Assembly (NCBI GenBank): GCA_015680905.1
Contig: CM027385.1
Location: 28,464,501 to 28,528,500, forward strand
DNA: 64,000 bases
Direction of reading: 5' to 3'
Origin: Coptis chinensis
Taxonomy: Eukaryota > Streptophyta > Magnoliopsida > Ranunculales > Ranunculaceae
Made by a program: the position numbers and the translations under genes. The notes below the pieces were generated by a model. It saw nothing but the letters and a program-made list of their open reading frames with translations. It was not told the origin of the DNA and did not search any database. Below are positions 21,534 to 31,600 of this stretch, piece after piece. Each line of letters starts with the position of its first letter. Position 1 is the stretch's first letter.

Positions 21534-22768
21534 TTATGTATATGCTTAAAATTATGCGTGGGTGGTAAAAGGAAGGAATTCCCGAATTAGTATTTGAGCA
21601 GCCATAAATAGATTGACATCAAACAAGTAACTGATTAAATACTGAATGATAGGTAACGTAGTATGTGTATTCCAAATAATCTTATCACTTTGCATGTCTA
21701 GAACATGCAAAAGATTCACAGTAATATCAATGCTTCATTTCGTAGTTGGAAAAGTTGTCTATATGAACTCCAAAAGGATCTGCAATATCTAGTACTTTTT
21801 TAGGTGAAAACCTTAACACTCCATTTGAGAAGTCGGATGCCCCAAAAGCAGGTGCTTCTACCCTTCTTAAATTGTATCCAAGCCTTGTGGAGCTGAGTTG
21901 CACTTGGTATGAATTTTGAGCTCTTCATTCATTGGGTTGTTTTAGCTCTTCTGAGGGGGGTAGTAGCAGTTCAGTGGCGAGTCCAGAACATGCTTTCCTA
22001 AGTGGCTAGAGCTTCTCACCGAAACATACTGCCTTATATTGGCCTCTTTTGTGTTCTGTACGGGGAGAATCAAGGGCAAGCTCTTGAACATTTGGTCAGT
22101 CATCTTTGTTTCACGGTGGGAAATGCACATGCTTGGTGAGTTGCTCTGCAGTTAAGTACCGTTAATAGTATCCCTCGAACAAATTAGTGGGCTTTTAAAG
22201 CGGCAACTGATTTGATCACTATAAAACAGACCAACAGTCATGAACTCTCTTCACCAATCCATTCCTCATACTAACAAAATTTTCTAAGCTTATATCTGGA
22301 TCCCTTCGAAGAAGATTAAGCAAGTTATCTGTAAGATACCTATGTAGTATATACTGTGTAATGTGTTATATACTTACATCACTATACTCATAATAAGATC
22401 GAGTATATTGCAAGTTCTCGATAACTCCTAAACTGCTAAACCACAAGGTTGTTGCACTTGGACCATCTTTGTTTCATAAAAAGCCTGTCATGGAAGTCCT
22501 TTTGATCGTTTACTGTAGCGACAAACCAGGAGGGCTTTTTCTTAGACGTTGTATTTCTGCCATCAAAAATGTATTTTCTCAGGTAATACTAATGCATGAT
22601 AATAATAGGCATAACTAGTGTTGTTGGCTTAAAAGTACTCGCATGGTTATTGAATCAAAATTTTCAACACTGGTGTATGTAATTCCATTGCCTTGATGAA
22701 GATCATGAGATGTGACTCTGTAGGTTTCCATTGTAAGTGGGAATTCCCCAGGCCAGCACCAAATCTAA
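21534..22768. other. Gene-poor sequence between LTR C and a LINE relic
   Basis: No coding region is supported. The short frame 21942-22130 on the minus strand has no recognisable motif. The plus strand around 21940-22180 could be a decayed coding segment (it contains ALEHLVSHLCFTVGNAHAW-like codons), but I cannot assign it. Composition is AT-rich. Confidence 0.4.
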
Positions 22769-23100
22769 GTAAATGTGGATGGGGCTTCACTAGGCAATCC
22801 AGGAGCTGCAGGATGTGGGATTGTATTCAGAAATAGTCGGTGTTACACCAATTATATTGCAGAATGCTTGGCAATTGTAGCTAGTGTGGAAGTGGCCATC
22901 TCTAATAACTTGAGAAGCATTTGGTTAGAGTCGGATTGCACAGCAGCAGTGCAAGCTTCCATGGAGGTTAAAAAGGAAGTGGAAAGTTGCACGAAAAGGC
23001 TCCTTGGTCATCTCAGTGTTTGGACTTCGGAGAGGCAAAATTTGCGGCTGATCAAGCATTCAAGCTGCAAAATTTGCCACTAATCTAAGACATGGTGGCT
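22769..23100 (+). pseudogene. RNase H fragment of a decayed plant LINE
   Basis: Codons read VNVDGASLGNPGAAGCGIVF, AECLAIVASVEVAISNN, RSIWLESDCTAAVQASM. This is the RVT_3 RNase H fold found at the C-terminus of plant LINE ORF2 proteins and some host-like relatives: Asp in NVDGA, Glu in AECLA, Asp in ESDC. The frame starts without a convincing ATG context and decays after KKEVESC. No RT or zf-RVT part lies beside it, so it is a relic. Confidence 0.6.
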
Positions 23101-23318
23101 AGTTTTGAATACAAGAAATGAGGCTCAGTCCCTTGGTTTTAACTCGGTTGAGTATAAACTCCCTCCTATCGACCCATATCACATAACCTCCCTATTATTT
23201 AGGTCTCGTTAAATAACCTCCCTGTTTTCCAAAAAATAGATAAAATGTAGTCTGTTTTTATTTCCCATTTTATCTTATTTCCTTTTTTACTCTTTTAGAA
23301 TTTAAAATTTCCCGACTA

Positions 23319-23576
23319 TATGTAAATGTATTTTTACATAGTCATATATATATGTAAAACTATATTTGCATAGTCATTAGGGCTATAAAAACTTAAATTT
23401 ACTTAGTAACTTTTGAGATTGAAAATTTTCTGACACCTGATAGAATATATGTAAATGTATTTTTACATAGTCATATATATGTAAAACTATATTTATATAG
23501 TCATTGGAGCTATGAAAACTTAAATTTACATAGTACCTTTTGGAATTGAAAATTTTCCGACGACACCACAGACAGA
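23319..23576. repeat. Two-copy tandem duplication, period about 129 bp
   Basis: The block TATGTAAATGTATTTTTACA to the segment GAAAATTTTCTGACACC is repeated directly: copy one about 23319-23447, copy two about 23448-23576, with scattered differences. A shorter direct repeat GATGACGTCAGCCCGGTTT follows at about 23654 and 23702. Confidence 0.75.
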
Positions 23577-23809
23577 ATATAAATTTAAATTTAAATAGGT
23601 TAAGAAGACTGTGTAATTTTATATTGTCATATGTAAATACAAATTTATAGAGGATGACGTCAGCCCGGTTTGTCCTTAAGCCGAAATTATAAGTAAAGAT
23701 TGATGACATCAGCCCGGTTTTCACAGGAGTATTTTGGTCTATTTTGGCTTTGATGTTATGTTTTAAATAATAGAGAGATTTTATGCGGGTTTTTGAGCAA
23801 CCATTTAAC

Positions 23810-24766
23810 TAGGGATGGTCATGAGACTCGGTGCTCGGCTCGTTTTGAGATCGCCTCGTGCTCGCTCATGAAAAAATATGAGTCAAATATGAGTTTAGTT
23901 TTAGGCTCATTTCGAGTTCGAGTTCGAGTAGCTCGCAAGCTACTCCTTATTTTATTATTATTATTTTTTCTATATATCATATATGATACATAAAATACCC
24001 AGGCCCATAAACACATTAACCCACAAGGTAAAACCCTAAAAAATAGCCAAAGCACCAAAACTTAGAGGCGGCTCTCAAAAACTGCGATGTTTTGTGCAAG
24101 TGAGAACCGTGAAGAAGAGGTTTTTGAATAGCACTAGTTGTCGATGTAGGAAAGAGTATGTGAAGCCCGGAGCTCTTCGTTTGTTATACTTTCGGGTTTG
24201 TTATACTTTCGGCCATAGCTCATTTCTTGATATCGTTGATTACTCTTGATTCTCTTGTCCGTAATTTTGTCAATCTCACATTGGGAGGATTCAAGTACAG
24301 AGTGTAATTTCAAAGTTGATCGGTGTTATTCTTTGTTTGGATTGTAAATTAGCTCTTTTTATTCATGTACAAGTTATATGCATTGAGGCGACTCAGATGT
24401 TGTAGTTGTCGGGGACTTTATGATGAGTCACCGATAATTGATATATCTTTCAATTAATCAGTTTTGAGCAGAATTGTGGTGTTTCATATATGATTTCTCA
24501 ACTGTGCGTCTTGTGTTTTTTCTCTTTTTTGTTCTTGTCTTGGATTCAGCTCACGAGCTACGAATCTCGAGTTCACTCGAGCTCATTTTGTAAAACGAGT
24601 CGAGCCAAGTCGAGCTCGAGCTTATTGTAATTCAAAACGAGTCGAGCTTGAGCACAAAGTGGAGCTCGACCTTGAGTTTGAGCTCGGCTCAAACTCGACT
24701 CGAAAACTCACGAGCCGAATCTGAGCATGCCAATACTCGGCTCGCTCGACTCGATGATCACCCCTA
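23810..24766. mobile_element. Non-autonomous hAT-like element, 957 bp, 8-bp target duplication
   Basis: The left end reads TAGGGATGGTCATGAGACTCGG and the right end, reverse complemented, TAGGGGTGATCATCGAGTCGAG. Perfect direct repeats CATTTAAC flank it at 23802-23809 and 24767-24774. The subterminal regions are packed with GAGCTCG/CGAGTCGAG-type motifs, as in many hAT elements where the transposase binds. No transposase is coded. Internal sequence (about 24000-24500) is unique here. Confidence 0.85.
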
Positions 24767-25587
24767 CATTTAACTACTATGGAGATTAAACCCATTGTCT
24801 GGTTTTAAATAATAGTAGGCCCTTGGGGCTGTCAGTCTCATAATCAAATTTACTTATTTGACTAGTGTTGTGCATCCTGCATTCTTACCACTCATTGTGG
24901 TATAATTAGAGGATTGCTAGCGTCCTGCCCATTTTTGAGGGTAGGACCATCCTTCCCCTTTAACAGACAAAAAAATGACTTGTTAACTTTTTTTCTGAGT
25001 TTCCTCACACAATCTGAAAATATCCCAAAAACCAACTTTAAATTTCACTGACTTTTCCTCCACACCACACAGACCTTTAGAAACATAACCTCATCTTTCT
25101 CTTGCTCCTGCTCACCAGTCAGTCAGTCACTACAAAATCAATATCAAGAATCAAATTCAACACACTGTTTTTTTTGGCAACCAAACCTCAATCTTCCATC
25201 ACAAAATTAAATTTTGGTGTTGAAGAGGACCAAAATTAGTTTGGGATTAAATATTCTAGCATAGAAAATTGTTTAGTGAACATTGAAGTAGATTTTGTTG
25301 ACATTCATAAAGGATACTATCATTAGAAAAGAAGAAAACACTGTTAAAAATGGGGCAAACCAATCTAATCTCAAAAGGCAATAGTCTTGATGTTCATAAA
25401 TAAACAAATAGTGCAAAGTAATTAAGGATGGTTGGACAAATTAAACCTCTCAATTTCCAAGTTTTCTCATTAGGTGAAATAGGGGTGGAAGCTGGAAAGT
25501 GGGAAGAGAAGGTTAGAGAAGAAGACTAGTGAAAGTTCGTTTTATTCCCTTTGTCTTTTACCAAATTTACCCTTGGCAGTAGTTTTA

Positions 25588-26530
25588 GGGGCCATTTGTT
25601 TTTGCCTCTTATAAGACCTTGAGGTCTTATAACCTCTTATAAGATGTGGCCCAGTGATTTTGGACATTTATTTGGTTTGTTTTTTGCCTCTTATAAGAGG
25701 CATTCTACTAGAAATGTCTTATAAGAGGCTCCAATTCTATAAGTACCAAAATTAGATCTAGTTCAATTCTATAAGTCTTATAACTTGAAAAATGACTCAA
25801 ACACCCCCGCCCATATACCCCTAGCCTCATTTATCTCTTCTTCCATTTTCATTATCTTATTTTCCAATTAACTCCATTACCCTAACCACCACCGACTACC
25901 ACCACCACCACCACCACTGCCGCTATTGCCACCACCACCATCACCACCACCACTACCACCACCATCATTACCTCCACCACCACTACCATCGAACTACTAA
26001 GACTATTACCACCACCACTGTGCTATTAAAACCACCACCACCACCACCACTACCACCGTACTATTAAGACCAATATCATCACCTCCACTACCACCACCAC
26101 CGTACTATTAAAACTATCACCACCACCACCACCGTGCTATTAAGACATCCACCACTTCTACTACCATCACCATCACCATGCTATTAAAACCAATATCATT
26201 ACCTCCACTACCACTACCACCGCCAATTAAGGTAGTTTCCTAAAATTGATATTCTAATTATCAAAATTGATTTGAAACCGAAAATCAAACTATACGTTTA
26301 TTTCAAATTAATATATTCAAGTTAAATGTGATGTAAAGTAGGGTTATATTTGTCAAATAACCATCTATAAGATGTCATGTATTTGTTTTTTCTATTTTTA
26401 CAAGTGCTTATAAGAGGAACTTAAAATTAAAAACAAACCACTTTATAAGACCATCTTATAAGACCCTTCTTATAACACATGGTGTTATAAGACCCTCTTA
26501 TAACTTAACCCAAAAAAACAAATAGCCTCT
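25588..26530. mobile_element. Older hAT-like element nested in the Mutator-like element
   Basis: Left end GGGGCCATTTGTTTTTGCC, right end reverse complemented AGAGGCTATTTGTTTTTTTG. Both ends carry several CTTATAAGA-type subterminal repeats (25608-25735 and 26405-26510). The flanks share only TAGTT, so the target duplication has decayed or my ends are slightly off. The CCA-rich array lies inside. Confidence 0.5.
25884..26224. repeat. CCA-rich imperfect microsatellite with higher-order units
   Basis: Long run of CCA/CCACCAT-type triplets. Blocks reading GTACTATTAAGAC or GTGCTATTAAAAC recur about every 50-60 bp, which gives a higher-order period. No open frame of interest. Confidence 0.85.
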
Positions 26531-27189
26531 TAGTTACTTAAAAAACCAACATTTTGGTCTAAATTCATTCCAGTGTTCAGTTTTTTCTTTTTGGTATTTA
26601 GCTGGGTAGGCAGGACGCTAGCATTTATCGTATAATTAACAGACAACTCCACTGTAATTTCTCATCTTTTCATCCTTTTGAATTCTCTCATATTAATACA
26701 AAATTTTTCTTGCCTGTACCTTCTATATAAAATATAGTATATACAACTAACAAGATGAGGATGCCCAACACTAGACAGAGAAGTAACTCTTTATCTTTCT
26801 GTATTTCCTTTCAGATAAATTTTATGCAAGGTTCTGCATAATTTTTTTACAAATTCCCGTTGCGAAAGGCATTTTAAATCCCCAACGAAGTTATGTGATT
26901 ACGAGTTTTATGTAAAGACGTAATAAATTTAGATGTGCTGGTTCACACAAGAATTTTTATTTGTTACTGAACCCCCAACTTATCAGGGATTACAATTTAC
27001 GAAGCACAACCAGAAATCAGAGAAGTGGAACGGAAAACCACTACTTTATAAAATCACAATCCAATGGAGGCCAATTTAAGAAATTATGCATGGAAAACGG
27101 AAAAGTAGATTACAGCCACACTGCGGATTTTTGGGACAACTAAATAAGTTGAAGTCAGGAGAATTGCTACAGCCGCAAAAAACAAAGAA

Positions 27190-27550
27190 AAAACGACTAA
27201 AAAGGATATCAAACTTTACATGTTTTGACAATATAGGGACCAAACTTATTTTCTTGAACTGTTTGATTTTTACAATGTAAGAACTTCCGTCAAATTTCTC
27301 TAACACCGTTTATAATTTGTATTAATTTTCATTTTATAAATTAATACAAATGAAAATTAATTTATAATGTTGAAAAAAATTAATATAAATTTTCTAATTT
27401 ACAATGTTGAAAAAAAATAAATAAATAATACAAATTAGAAACAATGTTAGAGAAATTTAACATATGGTCCCCAAACTGTCAAGAAAATAAATTTGGTCTC
27501 CATATTGTCAAAATGTGTAAAATTTGATACCCTTTTTAGTCGTTTTTCGA
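27190..27550. mobile_element. Foldback (long terminal inverted repeat) element, about 360 bp
   Basis: The left arm begins AAACGACTAAAAAGGATATC and the right arm, reverse complemented, AAACGACTAAAAAGGGTATC. Both continue through TTTTGACAATATRGRGACCAAA to TTTCTCTAACA, so most of the element can fold on itself. Centre is AT-rich (27330-27420). Family is unknown; such structures are typical of MITEs. Confidence 0.65.
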
Positions 27551-28656
27551 AAAACAAAACATAAAGTAATCAGCTACTCTTCTCGAGGCTTAATTTTCCA
27601 TTTTTTTTCGATGAATTTCTCGAGGCTTGAAATTTATACCTTGAACAAGAAACTGAATAGTTATGCTACTAGTTTCTTATGCGGTCACATTATTTTAAGA
27701 TGTTGAGTGGGATTAGGGGCGCAATACATCAATGGTTGGTGATGAAATGCAAAATATAACAAACTTCGGACAAGCATCCTCCATCCCATATACTACCTGT
27801 TTAAGCACCTTGTCCAAGGCTAAAACCACTCTAGTGGTGTCCCCCAAAAAGTGCAGTTTTCTGGAACAAGACATACCCCGCCTGAAATGTTGGATCAACA
27901 AGTAAAATGAACATTTAGTTTGGGTAAAGACAGGTTCAATGATCGGTTATAAAGGATAAAACTCCAAAGTTGTAGATGAGTGTTTGCAACGCCATGCATT
28001 ATCGGTTATAAAGGCTAAAGACCCTCAGCATAATCGGTTGATGGTGTAATACCACCATAGTGTTTCATGTAAAATCCTACTTTTTCCATAGATCCACAAT
28101 ATACTTTTCTTCCCACAAGCTGCAGCTATTGTTCTGCAACAACTCAACAAGGCATGCCAATCTCTCACCTTTAAGGAGATGTATTGCAAAACAACAGCAT
28201 TTAAAGGAACAGATGTCACTAATTATCCTCTGTTTAACCCAAGATGGTATGAATGAGATGATCTTACCCATTTGTTCCAACTACGTTAACCACATTACGG
28301 AACTCACCCAAAAGGAAAACCTGATCAGACAGTGGTAAGGACGTCGAATGAATATCCAAACATCTTTCTCCTAAAGGTACTCTTCATATTTTCTTCAGAC
28401 ATACCAAGCTTGAGGAAGTAAACTTTTTGCCCAGATTGTACACAAGGCATTATAGAAAGGTAAGAGTCGCCTACTACATCTAATATGCAACACAAATATT
28501 AAGTACACACACAATGAAAGAAGCCTCCAGGATTTGAGCATGCAAGGTAGTTCTCTGCACTATACAATTTCATACAAAAACGAACAAATCGGAGAGCTGA
28601 TGTGCAACAAAACATGTACCTCCCCATCCTCCCATCACCTCCTCCGCATCAGTTGA
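27551..28656. other. Region downstream of the BAH-PHD gene
   Basis: This lies downstream of the stop codon of the minus-strand gene (28657) and should hold its 3' UTR on the right. Short minus-strand frames at 27713-27901, 28025-28219 and 28077-28280 overlap each other and have no recognisable motif, so I do not call them genes. Confidence 0.4.
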
Positions 28657-31600
28657 TCATTTCTTTCGTCGTTTTGACTCAACCTAAACAAAAAGAATTT
28701 TCACCCAAAACATCACTAAAACAGGAGCAGGATGACCAAAGGCTAGCACTTACGAGTTAGAAGTAACATCTTAAGTCTTGAAAAAATGAATAATATTTCA
28801 GCTGCTCGAGTCTACTCTGACTAACCAATCATGAATCTATACTACTCTTAGATACAACTTAACAAAAAGCTTGAACCAATCAGATTAAAAAACTATAGAA
28901 CTCCAAGGTCTTGATTTCAATGTCAAACAGGTGGAGCAGTATTTATAGAATTTTAAAGTATACACAAATTACTGATACGTATACTATATCACAGAGCATG
29001 TGTCATCTCACAGCATGTCTCAGTTTCTCAAGAGACCAACACGGAAGACAGCCTGCAAATTGATGTTTCGCTAACTACAAAGTACTAATCACTACACGCC
29101 GCAGATCTCACTACATTTTACATAAAGGAATTATTTAAATCAATGTTTAGAATATAAAAAATAAAAAATAAACACAGTTAAACAAAGAAACATTAATTAG
29201 GTCTTCAAAAATTGCTTGTATATTTTAGCATCTCTAGAATCACTTTTAATTTCTGTCCTCTTGCTTTTCGATTTTTTTCAAAAGCTATCATTATTATAAT
29301 GTCTTAGTAACTTTATAATGTTCAACATATCAACAGACCTTTTGCTTTTACAGTTATTTCAGTTATCAGTCTATGGATCTAAGATACCCATTATTTTTCA
29401 AGGACCTATTTGCACGTCACTGCAATGGTTTAACTAAAGTATATTTAATTTTGGATATGGCCTTTCATTCTTCTCTTGAATATCAAATCCATCAACCCTT
29501 CTAATTAAGAATGAAGTCCCTTCAGAATCCATGATTCTCCCAACCACCATCTGGCCCTACTTCGCAAAACTGGAGATATATTTGGCATGGATGGGAGGGA
29601 GAGCTTCTGAAGTGACGGAAATCATGTTACATAAATATAAGAAATATAAATTTGATATTGAAGTTTTTCGTAAGCAATCAGACTGTGGCTAATGCCATAA
29701 ATGATAAATGTATTTAAGTATCTGTCTTCCACTTTCCTCACAATGCCTCCACAAGTTGTACAAAGAAGCTATGAAGGAATGTATCAGGCATAATGGAAAA
29801 CTACGTAGTTTACACATGCTGAAATTTACTAAAGCTTTAATCAAATTCTGAATATTTAACCCATCATTCACCTTAAGCACGGATACCAACACGCGGACAC
29901 ACCATTTTTCAAAAATATAGGATACAGATACACAGATTTTTTTGGGCTTTCTATATTGTAAACTGACTATTTTCCTATATAAGAAAAGTGTGAGGAGGGG
30001 CTGAAACCTAACTAAGCCGTCCTCTTTTCTCTCTAAAAAATTTCTTGTATGCGTGAGATTACTATTCTGGCGTGTCCCTGCGTGTTGGAAATTAAAAAAA
30101 ATAATTATAAAATCGGATATTCCAAATCGCGTATCGGACGTGTATTGGGGCGTATCCGTGTCGGACACGTATCGAACACCGATATTTCACCCTTAGAGAC
30201 GTATCAGTGCTTCATAGCTTAAGACCAAAGATTAGTTACAAGAGTCACCAATAGAACAGCAGTATATGGATATGGAGATAGTGTTTACATGCCAATTGAG
30301 CTAGGAGGTCTTGGTATACGACGCTTAAAAGAGGTGAATATATTATCTTTGATGTGTAAATGGATATGGAGATTTGGTGATCAAAACTCCCGACAGTCTA
30401 TGGAAAGAGGTCATTAAAGAAAAGTATGGGCTGTATGGATTGGATGACCATGGACTCCAAGAAGGTAATTGCACATATGGGTGTGTGTTATGGCGAGGTA
30501 TTATGAATTGCAAAGAGTCAATTGAGGCTGAAATAAGTTTCGTTGTTGATGATGACTCAAGGGTTTTGTTTTAGGAGGACAAGTGGACCACAGAGAGACC
30601 TCTAAAACAGGTTTTTGGTGACATGTTTGGGTGGATAGAAGGCAGTTGTGGAATTTGTTTTTCAGACAGAGTTTATTCGACAAAGAACTCCCTAGGATCA
30701 ATGAGTTTCTTGGTATGATCTCGCGATATGGGGTGCAAGATGAGAATGATTACAATATGTGGAATGGCAAACGGGAAGAACTCACCCCCCAGGCCATGCA
30801 AGTGACAGAACCCCCTCTTAAGTATTTGGGCCTTCCTCTGGTCTCATCTAGACTGAGTATAAGGGATTGTCTCCCCCTCATTGAGAAAGTCGTTGGGAGA
30901 ACTACAAATTGGAAGAGCAATCAATTGAGTCATGCCGGCAGACTACAACTCATTCAATCTATATTATTTTCTTTTCATTCTTATTGGGCAAGGACTTTTC
31001 TTCTGCCTAAAAGTGTTCTCTGCATATTTTCAAAGGTGTGTATTAAATTCCTATGGTGTGGCCCTTGGATGGAGAACAAAATGCATTAGACAAATAGAGC
31101 TAACTTACTCTATAGCAAGCAAGAAGGAGGTCTAGGCATTGTTGATCTTATTGTATAGAACAGAGGAGCATTGTGTGGGTTGGTCTTCAAACTGGCAAGG
31201 AAAGAAAACAACCTATGGAACCATTGGATATGGAATGAGCAGATAAAAAGTAAGTTTTTCTGGACTATGAATATACCTTCTGATTGTTCTTGGTCTTGGA
31301 GGTCAATCCTTTCTCATAGAAAATATGCTTAGAGATTCACAAGATACATTATAGCAAATGGGTGTCAGACTTTTCTTTGGCAAGATATTTGGTGTGATGA
31401 GTCTCCATTATTCAATAATATTGCAGCAAAAGCTCTCATTAACCATCCTGATGATGCAAGAGTTAATGAAGTAATTGATCAAGGTAAATAGAACTGCTCC
31501 ATCCATAATCTACCCGAAGACCAAATCTTGAATACTGACATTTTCCATGAGAGCTTATTGAAGACCAAATTATATGGACTCAATCAGCTTCGGGTGATTT

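Larger units (their letters stand above)
24909..26629. mobile_element. Mutator-like non-autonomous element, 1721 bp, 9-bp target duplication
   Basis: Ends: left GAGGATTGCTAGCGTCCTGCC; right, reverse complemented, GATAAATGCTAGCGTCCTGCC (18 of 21 alike). Direct repeats GTATAATTA flank it at 24900-24908 and 26630-26638. The 9-bp duplication and GA-starting ends fit the Mutator superfamily. It codes no transposase and contains a second element (25588-26530). Confidence 0.75.

Noticed and set aside
27713-28280. Short minus-strand frames that could be a small gene
   Set aside because: Overlapping frames without motifs, no consistent splice structure; they lie downstream of the host gene and may be partly 3' UTR.
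29689-30168. 159-codon minus-strand frame in intron 4
   Set aside because: Covers a candidate MITE and unrelated intron sequence; no motif and no plausible start context.
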